64,000 bases of DNA, taken from positions 1,860,001-1,924,000 of the forward strand of contig CP018783.1 in NCBI GenBank assembly GCA_002025645.1, read 5' to 3'. A model generated the notes under the pieces. It did no database searches and was not told the origin of the DNA. It saw only the letters and a program-made list of their open reading frames with translations. The stretch comes from Curtobacterium pusillum (GTDB lineage Bacteria; Actinomycetota; Actinomycetes; Actinomycetales; Microbacteriaceae). Positions 22,573 to 29,644 of the stretch are shown piece after piece; the stretch's first letter is position 1; each line of letters begins with the position of its first letter. The position numbers and the translations under genes are program-made.

Positions 22573-23610
22573 CTACGCGTCGAACGTGTGGAACCAGGCG
22601 GTGCCGCCCGGGTGCTGCACGGTGATCATCTCGTCGAGGTCGCGGTACGGGCCGTCCTGGTTGTGGCTCGCCGACTTGATACGGATGGTGCCGTCGCGCT
22701 CCGTGAAGACCTCGGACACGATCGTGGTGTGGTCCGGTGAGTCGTTGTCGTTCCAGTCGTAGAACACGATGTCGCCGACCTTGACCTTGTCGCGCTCGTC
22801 GAGGGAACGGCGGGTGAGCCCGAACTCCGCGGCGTTCGTCGTCAGCCAGGGGTCCATCGTCGGGCAGTACGTCCACGTCGCCGAGTGCTCGGCCCCGGCC
22901 GAACGGTTGTACCAGTCGGAGCGCTGCTCCCACCCGCGGGCGATCAGGGTCTGCGACACGTAGTTCGCGCAGTCCCCGCCGATCGGGTTCATGGTGCCGT
23001 ACTCAGCCAGGTTGTAGTCCTTCCAGTGCGCCATCGCGTACTGGAGCTGCCGGTCGACGTCGGTGAGTGCGGCGTAGGCCAGGGTCGACGTCGCCACCGC
23101 CGTCGAGGCATCCGGCACCGGCGCGGCGGTCGGCGTGGGCGTGGCGGTCGCGGAGTCCTGCGTCGCCCCGGTCTGCCCGTCGTTCGCCGCACTGCCGTTG
23201 CCGTCCGACGACTGGTTCGCCGATGGGCTCGGCTCGATCGCCGACGTGAAGAGCGCCACGTCCGCGGAGCCCGCCGTGTACATCGCCTGGTGCGGTGCCG
23301 TGAAGGTCACCTTCGTCGCCGTGGCCTGCACGTCGCGTGCCACGACCCCGCCGACCGTGACACCCTTGACGGCCGTCAGCCCGGTGCCCGCGACGGTGAT
23401 CGTCACACCGCCGGCGAGCGGGACCTGCGCGGGACTGAGCGACTTCGCGACGGGCTTCGCGGTCGGCGTGGAGGAGCCGCCGCCGTCCGCCCCCGACCCC
23501 TTCCGCGCGCCCTTGCCGTCGTCACCGGAGGAGCACGCTGCCACGGCGAGCCCGATCCCGGTCACCCCGGCGAGGGACAGCAGGGAGCGGCGCGTGAACG
23601 AAGCAGTCAT
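22573..23610 (-). CDS. lipoprotein with IPT/TIG-like and amidase_6 domains
   Basis: 345-residue secreted lipoprotein. Twin-arginine-type signal 'FTRRSLLSLAGVTG' and lipobox 'AVAAC' are followed by a low-complexity linker, an Ig-like IPT/TIG module (about 50-130), a Ser/Thr/Pro linker and a C-terminal putative amidase domain. In that domain 'GGDCANYVSQTL' (Cys), 'SPDHTTIV' (His) and 'SASHNQDGPY' look like a papain-like catalytic set. ATG 23610 was chosen as it begins the signal peptide. Possibly a cell-wall peptidase; substrate unknown. Confidence 0.82.
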   Translation of the reverse strand: MTASFTRRSLLSLAGVTGIGLAVAACSSGDDGKGARKGSGADGGGSSTPTAKPVAKSLSPAQVPLAGGVTITVAGTGLTAVKGVTVGGVVARDVQATATKVTFTAPHQAMYTAGSADVALFTSAIEPSPSANQSSDGNGSAANDGQTGATQDSATATPTPTAAPVPDASTAVATSTLAYAALTDVDRQLQYAMAHWKDYNLAEYGTMNPIGGDCANYVSQTLIARGWEQRSDWYNRSAGAEHSATWTYCPTMDPWLTTNAAEFGLTRRSLDERDKVKVGDIVFYDWNDNDSPDHTTIVSEVFTERDGTIRIKSASHNQDGPYRDLDEMITVQHPGGTAWFHTFDA

Positions 23611-23681
23611 GGTGCTTCCCAGGGTAGGCGACGACACGGCATGATCTCTGGCAGGAACCACCGTCGAGAGGATCAGACCCG

Positions 23682-24065
23682 ATGCCCGAGAGCCACGACT
23701 TCTTCGTCGCAGCCGACCCCGAATCCGTCCGTGTCCGAGTCCGCGGCGCCCTCGCCCGCGAGGGCTACACCGTCGAGGACGGCGAGCAGGGAGCCCTGCG
23801 CGCCACCCGCGGCAGCCTGGGCCTGACGCTGCTCATCGGCGGGATGGCGAACGACCGCACCTTCCACACCCGCCTCGACGTCCAGATCATGGTCGCTCCC
23901 GACGGACGGACGGTCGCCCGGCTGCTCCGCGGCTCCGGGAAGTCCGCGATCAAGGGCGGCGCGCTCGGGATCTCCCGCGGCAACCGCGCGTTCGAGCAGG
24001 CCGCCAACGCGATCCACACGGACCTCGCGCAGGCAGGCGTCCTGACCGAGAGCGTGCCCGGCTGA
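23682..24065 (+). CDS. conserved small protein of unknown function
   Basis: 127 residues, alpha/beta-looking, no signal or membrane segment. I do not recognise the family. Visible features: 'FFVAADPESVRVRVRGAL' at the start, a Gly-rich middle ('LLIGGMANDRTFH', 'SAIKGGALGISRGN') and a helical end. A -10-like CATGAT (23640-23645) and GAGGA precede the ATG. Divergent from the lipoprotein gene. Confidence 0.7.
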   Translation: MPESHDFFVAADPESVRVRVRGALAREGYTVEDGEQGALRATRGSLGLTLLIGGMANDRTFHTRLDVQIMVAPDGRTVARLLRGSGKSAIKGGALGISRGNRAFEQAANAIHTDLAQAGVLTESVPG

Positions 24066-24087
24066 CCCGGGCTGATCCCGGAACGAG

Positions 24088-24115
24088 AGAAGGCCACCCG
24101 ATCGGGTGGCCTTCT
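24088..24115. terminator. bidirectional terminator
   Basis: A perfect 28-bp palindrome; each arm reads AGAAGGCCACCCGA or its complement. It lies between the converging 23682 gene and the tRNA gene. Confidence 0.9.
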
Positions 24116-24124
24116 GTCTTGGAG

Positions 24125-24197
24125 TGGAGCTAAGGGGATTCGAACCCCTGACCTTCTCATTGCGAACGAGACGCGCTACCAACTGCGCCATAGCCCC
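24125..24197 (-). tRNA. tRNA-Ala(CGC)
   Basis: 73-nt cloverleaf on the minus strand. The acceptor arm GGGGCTA/TAGCTCC contains the G3:U70 wobble pair that identifies alanine tRNAs. The anticodon loop TTCGCAA gives anticodon CGC, reading GCG. The T arm holds GGTTCGAATCC. The 3' CCA is not encoded. It is isolated, followed by the strong hairpin at 24088-24115. Confidence 0.97.
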
Positions 24198-24249
24198 AAG
24201 GACTCGACCACACTAGCACCCGCGTCCGCTCGAGCCGAAATCGAGTGGA

Positions 24250-25341
24250 TCACACGGCGCGGCGGCGGCGCATGATCGCGTCGAGGTCCGCCTGCTCGTA
24301 CGCGTCCTCGCCGAGGACCCCCATGCCGGCCCACTTGCTCGGGGGCGCAGGAGGCTCGGTGGGCGCAGCGTTCTCCGGCGCAGCGGCAGCGGGAGCCGCG
24401 GGCGCCCGCAGCCCCAGCCGCTCTGCGAGCCGACCCTGGTCGTGCGCCGACAGCGACGCGACGGCTTCCTCGACGTCCGGACGCATCTGCGAGACGCGGG
24501 CGAGCGACGGGTCCGTCTCGGCAGCACGGATCGCGGCTGCTTCGGCCTCGGCCTGCGCCTTGGCCTCGGCGACGCGCTCCTTCAGCCGCGCGGCCAGCTC
24601 GGCAGCGGACTCCGGCGACGCCGCCGGAGCGGTGGGACGTTCGACGTACAGCGGCTTCGGGACACGGTTCGGCGTCCAGCTCCGGTCGCGCGCGGGCTCC
24701 GCGGGCTGCTCGGTGGACAGCGGCGGCGCCGGGTCCGTCCACTCGCGCGTCGGCCTGGAGGCACGGTTCGCCTCCGGCACGGCCGTCGCGGTCCGCGCCT
24801 TCCGCGCCGTCGCGACCTGGTGCAGCTGGGCGAGGACCGCTGCGGATCCACCCGCGGCGACGAGTCCGGCGACACCGACCAGCCAGGCGGCGGGCGCCGC
24901 GGCGAAGACGACGATCGCGACGACGATGCCGAGCGTCCCGAGCAGGGTCGCGCCCAGGCGGGAACGCCGCATCCGCATCGCGGTGAGCGCGGGAACGGAG
25001 GACGCACGTTCGAGGACGGGAGCCTGCTCGGCGAGCCGGCGGGTGATCTCCCGCTGACGGGCGGCCTCGTGGGCACGGACGATCGCGGTGCGCTTCGCCT
25101 CCTCCGACTTCGCGACGCGCTGGGCCTCGGCGAGGGACTTGGCGTTCATCTCGACGCGGACCTCGTCCGGTAGCTCAGCCGTCTGCGCGAGGATGCGGAG
25201 GGTCTGCTGCAGGCGGATCGCGTTCCGCTCGGTGGCGAGGTACTGCCGCCGGGCCGCCCAGGACGGCATCAGGTAGACGAGCCAGAGCACGGCCGCGATG
25301 AGCAGGACGATGCCGCCGCCCCAGGAGCCGATACCTGCCAT
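24250..25341 (-). CDS. actinobacterial membrane protein, function unknown
   Basis: 363 residues. An N-terminal membrane segment (about 8-26) is followed by a charged helical stretch, two hydrophobic segments (about 130-170), then a long Ala/Pro/Glu-rich cytoplasmic tail that includes a coiled-coil-like 'RLKERVAEAKAQAEAEAAAI' and ends 'DLDAIMRRRRAV'. ATG at 25341. I recognise no catalytic domain. Confidence 0.75.
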   Translation of the reverse strand: MAGIGSWGGGIVLLIAAVLWLVYLMPSWAARRQYLATERNAIRLQQTLRILAQTAELPDEVRVEMNAKSLAEAQRVAKSEEAKRTAIVRAHEAARQREITRRLAEQAPVLERASSVPALTAMRMRRSRLGATLLGTLGIVVAIVVFAAAPAAWLVGVAGLVAAGGSAAVLAQLHQVATARKARTATAVPEANRASRPTREWTDPAPPLSTEQPAEPARDRSWTPNRVPKPLYVERPTAPAASPESAAELAARLKERVAEAKAQAEAEAAAIRAAETDPSLARVSQMRPDVEEAVASLSAHDQGRLAERLGLRAPAAPAAAAPENAAPTEPPAPPSKWAGMGVLGEDAYEQADLDAIMRRRRAV

Positions 25342-25423
25342 GCGAACACGGTAGGGGCGGGCGTTCCCCTGGCAGGTGATTGCCGGACGCGTGTTGCGCG
25401 TGTCGCGACGAAATCACGGGGGG

Positions 25424-25447
25424 CGAGCCGCGCCTCCAGTCCGCTCG
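25424..25447 (-). terminator. half-copy of the family-A motif after the GNAT gene
   Basis: CGAGC (25424-25428) and GCTCG (25443-25447) flank CGCGCCTCCAGTCC, giving a short stem. It contains one arm of the family-A core but not the other. It lies between the GNAT stop and the membrane-protein start. Confidence 0.35.
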
Positions 25448-25475
25448 GTGGGACGATGCGGACGGGACCGACGGG

Positions 25476-26135
25476 TCAGACGCGGGGCGTCGTGTGCAGC
25501 GGCAACGCCGCCTCGTCGCGCGCGGCGAGCGGCACGCTGCCGACTCCCGGCGGGACCATCCCGCGGACCCAGCGTTCGAGGACGCCCTCGCGGACCTCCT
25601 CGGCGACGAGGGCGAAGCAGAAGTGGTCGCGCCAGTCGCCGTTGATGTGGATGTACCGGCGACGCAGGCCCTCGTACCGGAATCCGAGCTTCTCGACCAC
25701 CCGGAGCGACGGTGCGTTCTCCGGTCGGATGCAGATCTCGATGCGGTGGATGCCGACGACGCGGAAGCAGTGGTCGACCGCCATCGCGACGGCGATCGGC
25801 GTGACGTTGTGACCTGCGGCGTCCTCGACGACCCAGTAGCCGATCGAGGCGCTGGCGAGGGAGCCGTACGTGATGCCGGAGACGTTCAGCTGGCCGACGA
25901 ACCGGCCGTCGAGCTCCATGGCGAACGGCAGACCCAGACCCGCGCGGGCATTGGCCTGGAGCGCGCGGATGCTGCCGCGGACGTCGGTGGAGACGTGTCC
26001 GGAGGGGTTCGTGGCCTCCCACGTGCGGAGCCACGACCGGTTGGTCGCGAGCGCGACGTCGAGGTCGCGGCTGTCACGCAGGCGGAGGGGCCGGATGGTG
26101 ACCCGCCCGTGGGACAGGGTCGGGATCGTCGTCAT
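25476..26135 (-). CDS. GNAT acetyltransferase, RimJ/RimL-like
   Basis: 219-residue acetyl-CoA-dependent N-acetyltransferase. 'IGYWVVEDAAGHNVTPIAVA' holds the acetyl-CoA loop region, and 'IHRIEICIRPENAPSLRVVEKLGF' is the classic RimJ-type C-terminal motif. It may acetylate protein N-termini; small-molecule substrates cannot be excluded. ATG 26135 has GGAGG upstream. Downstream of galU, separated by a hairpin. Confidence 0.88.
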   Translation of the reverse strand: MTTIPTLSHGRVTIRPLRLRDSRDLDVALATNRSWLRTWEATNPSGHVSTDVRGSIRALQANARAGLGLPFAMELDGRFVGQLNVSGITYGSLASASIGYWVVEDAAGHNVTPIAVAMAVDHCFRVVGIHRIEICIRPENAPSLRVVEKLGFRYEGLRRRYIHINGDWRDHFCFALVAEEVREGVLERWVRGMVPPGVGSVPLAARDEAALPLHTTPRV

Positions 26136-26155
26136 CGCGCTGGTTCCTCCGGGGG

Positions 26156-26197
26156 CGTCGAACGGGCCCGGGGTGGTTCCCCCGGACCCGTTCGGCG
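26156..26197 (-). terminator. galU terminator
   Basis: A long stem, GAACGGG-C-CCGGGG (26160-26173) with CCCCGG-A-CCCGTTC (26180-26193), one C.A mismatch, extended by four outer pairs. It starts 10 bp past the galU stop. Confidence 0.75.
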
Positions 26198-26206
26198 ACG
26201 GGTCGA

Positions 26207-27097
26207 CTATTCGCCCGCGTTGAACTCCTTCAGCCACGACTTGAGGTCGGGGCCGAGGTCCTCGCGGTCCGAGGCGAGCTGGACGATCGCCTTGATGTAG
26301 TCGAGTTTGTCACCGGTGTCGTACCGGCGTCCACGGAACACGACGCCGTACACGCCGCCGGTCCACTCCTCGGCGCTCGCCATCTTCATGAGCGCGTCGG
26401 TCAGCTGGATCTCGCCGCCCTTGCCCGGCTCCTGCTTCTCGAGGACGTCGAAGACCTCGGGGCGGATGACGTAGCGGCCGATGATGGCAAGGTTCGAGGG
26501 TGCCTCGCCCTGTGCCGGCTTCTCGACGAGGCCGGTGATCTTCACGACGTCGTCGGTGTCGGTCGGCTCGACGGTCGCGATGCCGTAGAGGTGGGTCTGC
26601 GACTCCGGGACCTCGAGCAGGGCGACGACCGTGGCGTTCTTCTCGCCCTGGACCTCGATCATGCGCTGGAGCAGCGGGTCGCGGGCGTCGATGATGTCGT
26701 CACCGAGGAGCACGGCGAACGGCTCGCGGCCGACGTGCATCTTCGCGCGGAGCACCGCGTGGCCGAGGCCGAGCGGGTCGCCCTGACGGACGTAGTGCAT
26801 GTCGGCGAGGTCCGTGGACTGGTTCACCTTCTGCAGCTTCTCGTGGTCGCCCTTCTTCTTCAGGGTCTCCTCGAGCTCGGACACGTGGTCGAAGTGGTTC
26901 TCGAGCGCGTTCTTGTTGCGGCCCGTGATCATCAGGACGTCGGTGAGCCCCGCGCCGACGGCCTCTTCCACCACGTACTGGATGGCCGGCTTGTCGACGA
27001 CGGGGAGCATCTCCTTCGGCATCGCCTTGGTGGCGGGGAGGAAGCGCGTGCCCAGGCCTGCGGCGGGGATCACGGCTTTCGAAATCTGGAAGCCCAT
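26207..27097 (-). CDS. galU: UTP-glucose-1-phosphate uridylyltransferase
   Basis: Makes UDP-glucose for envelope polysaccharides. 296 residues. Nucleotidyltransferase motif 'VIPAAGLGTRFLPATKAMPKEM' (about 8-29), 'LLGDDIID', 'GLVEKP' and 'GGEIQLTDAL' are all typical. ATG 27097 chosen because the protein then begins 'GFQISKAVIPAAG' as in the family. Divergent from the 5-formyl-THF cyclo-ligase gene, a common actinobacterial arrangement. Confidence 0.95.
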   Translation of the reverse strand: MGFQISKAVIPAAGLGTRFLPATKAMPKEMLPVVDKPAIQYVVEEAVGAGLTDVLMITGRNKNALENHFDHVSELEETLKKKGDHEKLQKVNQSTDLADMHYVRQGDPLGLGHAVLRAKMHVGREPFAVLLGDDIIDARDPLLQRMIEVQGEKNATVVALLEVPESQTHLYGIATVEPTDTDDVVKITGLVEKPAQGEAPSNLAIIGRYVIRPEVFDVLEKQEPGKGGEIQLTDALMKMASAEEWTGGVYGVVFRGRRYDTGDKLDYIKAIVQLASDREDLGPDLKSWLKEFNAGE

Positions 27098-27199
27098 GCC
27101 TGTGAAGGTATCGGATGACCCCTGGACGGGGCATGTCGTCGCTACGGAGGACACGGCTTCGCGCGACCGGCGGCGGGAAGCCGCAACGGACACCCTCGG

Positions 27200-27205
27200 T
27201 AGACT
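27200..27205 (+). promoter_or_regulatory. -10 element for a leaderless transcript
   Basis: TAGACT lies 7 bp before the ATG at 27213, so transcription should begin at or next to the start codon. Confidence 0.45.
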
Positions 27206-27212
27206 CCTGCGC

Positions 27213-27797
27213 ATGATCGCCGATCTCGGGAACGAGAAACGTGCCCTGCGAGCCGACCTCCGGCAGCGGCGGCGCACCCGGACCACGACCGAACGCGACG
27301 CCGACACGGAGGCGCTCACCGCCACCCTCCAGCGCTTCGCCGAGGAACGGCAGGTCGAGTCGATCGCGCTGTACCTCTCGGCGCCCGAGGAGCCGAACGT
27401 CCGGCCGTTCCTCAACTGGGCCTACTCGCGTGGTGTGCGCGTGCTGCTGCCGATCACCCGCGAGGACGGCCTGCTCGACTGGGCCGTCGGCGACGGGACC
27501 TCCGAGACCGAGGGCCTGGCCGGCATGCCCGAGGTCGTCGGCGAGGTGCTCTCACCGCTGGCGATCAACGACGTCGACGCGATCCTCACCCCCGCCGCCG
27601 CGGTCGGCCACGACGGCGTCCGGATGGGTTGGGGCCGCGGCTACTACGACAAGACCCTCGGGTCGATGGCGAACCGCCCGCCCGTCTATGCTGTGATCTT
27701 CGACGCGGAGTACCTCGACGAGGTCCCGCGCGAACCCCACGACGAACCCGTCGACGGCATCATCACGCCATCGCGCATCATCACCTTCCGGAGCTAG
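27213..27797 (+). CDS. 5-formyltetrahydrofolate cyclo-ligase
   Basis: Returns 5-formyl-THF to the folate pool as methenyl-THF, using ATP. 194 residues. The signature 'GVRMGWGRGYYDKTL' is intact, as is the early 'EKRALRADLRQRRR'. ATG 27213 has a -10 TAGACT seven bases upstream and no ribosome-binding site, so the mRNA is probably leaderless. One base separates it from the next gene. Confidence 0.92.
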   Translation: MIADLGNEKRALRADLRQRRRTRTTTERDADTEALTATLQRFAEERQVESIALYLSAPEEPNVRPFLNWAYSRGVRVLLPITREDGLLDWAVGDGTSETEGLAGMPEVVGEVLSPLAINDVDAILTPAAAVGHDGVRMGWGRGYYDKTLGSMANRPPVYAVIFDAEYLDEVPREPHDEPVDGIITPSRIITFRS

Positions 27798-27798
27798 G

Positions 27799-28083
27799 GT
27801 GCCCACCTACTCGTACCGCTGCACGGAGTGCGGCAACGCCTTCGACATCAAGCAGTCGTTCTCCGACGCCACGCTCACCGAGTGCCCGGCGTGCGGGGGC
27901 GTCCTGCGCAAGGTCTTCTCGCCGGTCGGGGTGACGTTCAACGGCGGCGGCTTCTACCGCACCGACTCCCGGGCCACCCCCAAGGCAGAGGGCGCCTCGT
28001 CCGGATCGTCGTCGACGCCCGCGCCGGCGAAGACCGAGTCGAAGCCGAGCACGCCGGCCCCGTCGAAGCCCGCCGCGTCCTGA
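27799..28083 (+). CDS. FmdB-type zinc-ribbon protein
   Basis: 94-residue putative regulatory protein. Two CxxC knuckles, 'CTECGNAFD' and 'CPACGGVLRKVF', form a zinc ribbon (residues 8-40). A Ser/Pro/Ala/Lys-rich disordered tail follows. GTG start one base after the cyclo-ligase stop, so the two are co-transcribed. Molecular role unknown in the family. Confidence 0.88.
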   Translation: MPTYSYRCTECGNAFDIKQSFSDATLTECPACGGVLRKVFSPVGVTFNGGGFYRTDSRATPKAEGASSGSSSTPAPAKTESKPSTPAPSKPAAS

Positions 28084-28155
28084 CCTGCGTGCCGACTCCT
28101 CGGTAGGTTTGTGGGGTCGCCGACCGGCGGCCGTCCTCGACCCGGAAGGAGTCCC

Positions 28156-28656
28156 GTGAAGGGCTTCAAGGAGTTCCTGCTCCGCGGCAACGTCATCGAC
28201 CTGGCCGTCGCAGTCGTCATCGGTGCTGCGTTCACCGCCATCGTCACCGCCATCGTCAACGCGCTGATCAACCCGCTCATCGGTGCGGTCTTCAACGCGT
28301 CGAGTCTCGACAAGGCGTTGATCGTGCACATCCCGACCGTTTCCGGGGGTGACGCGAAGCTCATGTTCGGCGCGATCATCGGCGCCGCGCTCAACTTCGT
28401 CATCGTCGCTGCCGTCGTGTACTTCGCCCTCGTGCTCCCCGTGAACCACCTCAAGAAGGTCGCGTTCGAGCGGGTCAAGAACGACGAGGAGCAGACGCCG
28501 CAGGACGTCCCGCCGACCGACGTCGAGGTGCTGCTCGAGATCCGCGACCTGCTCCGTTCGCAGAACGGCGTGCCCACGTCGACGGGATCCGGCGCGCACG
28601 TCGCACCGTCGACCGCTCCCGAGGGTCCCGGCATCGGCGGCACGACGAAGCTCTAG
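28156..28656 (+). CDS. mscL: large-conductance mechanosensitive channel
   Basis: Homopentameric membrane channel that opens on hypo-osmotic shock. The pore helix begins 'KEFLLRGNVIDLAVAVVIG' (the expected TM1). TM2 is 'IIGAALNFVIVAAVVYFALV', then the charged cytoplasmic helix with 'EVLLEIRDLL'. 166 residues, with a C-terminal tail longer than usual. GTG 28156 has a perfect AAGGAG. Possible -10 TAGGTT at 28104-28109. Confidence 0.95.
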   Translation: MKGFKEFLLRGNVIDLAVAVVIGAAFTAIVTAIVNALINPLIGAVFNASSLDKALIVHIPTVSGGDAKLMFGAIIGAALNFVIVAAVVYFALVLPVNHLKKVAFERVKNDEEQTPQDVPPTDVEVLLEIRDLLRSQNGVPTSTGSGAHVAPSTAPEGPGIGGTTKL

Positions 28657-28693
28657 GCGCTTCCGCACATCGGCGGGGCGATCGCGCCCCGCG

Positions 28694-28733
28694 ACGAACT
28701 TCGCGCCCCGTTCCTGCGGGGCGCGAAGTTCGT
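28694..28733. terminator. family-B bidirectional terminator, copy 1
   Basis: A 17-bp perfect stem, ACGAACTTCGCGCCCCG (28694-28710) with its complement (28717-28733), loop TTCCTG. It lies between the converging mscL and phosphatidyltransferase genes. It shares core and loop start with 51932-51991. Confidence 0.9.
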
Positions 28734-28749
28734 TCGGGGGCGCGGGGCG

Positions 28750-29337
28750 TCAGCGCGCGGCGGTCACGCGGCGGCGCTTGGCGAACATCGCGATCGCGTA
28801 CTGCACCCCGGCGAGGACGTGGCCGGCGGTGCCGAGGTAGACGAACACCAGGGCGACGACGCGGACCCACGGGGCGTTCTCGTCGACCGTGTGCACGGCG
28901 GAGAACAGCAGCACCGGGAGCCCGACGAACAGCAGCGCCGATCGGATCTTGCCCGTCCAGGTCACGTCGAGGTCCGGGTTGCCGTGGAACAGCACGCTCG
29001 AGAGCACGACGAGCACCAGGTCGACGAGCACCACGACGGCCACGACCCACCACGGCAGCAGCCCGGTCAGCACCAGGGACAGCACGATCGCGATGATCGC
29101 CAGGCGGTCGGCGACGGGGTCGATCGCCTTGCCGAGCTTCGAACCCTGGTCGAACTTCCGGGCGATGAAGCCGTCGGCCCAGTCGCTCACGCCGATGACG
29201 ACGAGTGCGACGAGCGCCCACCCGGGGTGCCCGGCGACGACGAGCCACACGAAGACCGGGATCAGCAGCAGCCGGAACAGCGAGATCAGGTTCGGCCAGG
29301 TCTGCCAGTCGGGGCGCTCCCGCACGGTGTCAGTCAT
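28750..29337 (-). CDS. CDP-alcohol phosphatidyltransferase
   Basis: 195-residue membrane enzyme of phospholipid synthesis. The diagnostic metal/CDP motif D-x2-D-G-x2-A-R-x8-G-x3-D-x3-D is complete in 'DWADGFIARKFDQG' then 'LGKAIDPVADR'. About five membrane segments. ATG 29337. The acceptor (glycerol-phosphate as in PgsA, or inositol-phosphate or cardiolipin type) is not evident. Confidence 0.9.
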   Translation of the reverse strand: MTDTVRERPDWQTWPNLISLFRLLLIPVFVWLVVAGHPGWALVALVVIGVSDWADGFIARKFDQGSKLGKAIDPVADRLAIIAIVLSLVLTGLLPWWVVAVVVLVDLVLVVLSSVLFHGNPDLDVTWTGKIRSALLFVGLPVLLFSAVHTVDENAPWVRVVALVFVYLGTAGHVLAGVQYAIAMFAKRRRVTAAR

Positions 29338-29356
29338 CGCCGGAAATGCTACCTGG

Positions 29357-29644
29357 TCACCAGTGCGGGGGGACGTCGCGCCGGAGCTGGTCGTCGTTCT
29401 CGCCGTCGCGGTGCCGCGCCGGCTCCGCGGGCGCGGCGGGGTCGTAGCCCGGCACCGGCTGGGTGGTGACGCGCCTGCGGCGGCGACCCGCGCCTCCAGG
29501 CTGTGCATCCGTCTCGCCGCCGTCGGTCGCTGACCGGACTGGAGGCGCGGCTGACGACGCGTCGTCCGCACGCGTCCACGTGCCCACCAGCTGGTCCGTC
29601 TCGGGCGTCACCGGCCCCGCGGGCCGGTGTGCCCGCCGTGTCAT
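29357..29644 (-). CDS. small hydrophilic protein coupled to the degenerate helicase gene
   Basis: 95-residue Arg/Pro-rich protein of unknown function; ends 'NDDQLRRDVPPHW'. Its ATG (29644) overlaps the stop of the large helicase-like gene as ATGA, the main support for calling it. It has no recognisable domain and looks disordered. Its coding region contains a 12-bp inverted repeat (29488-29499 with 29539-29550) of the family-A core. Confidence 0.55.
   Translation of the reverse strand: MTRRAHRPAGPVTPETDQLVGTWTRADDASSAAPPVRSATDGGETDAQPGGAGRRRRRVTTQPVPGYDPAAPAEPARHRDGENDDQLRRDVPPHW
29488..29550. repeat. inverted family-A cores inside a short gene
   Basis: CCGCGCCTCCAG (29488-29499) and CTGGAGGCGCGG (29539-29550) are perfect complements, 39 nt apart. 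This pair lies within the 95-residue gene, unlike the other paired copies, which are intergenic. Confidence 0.7.
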
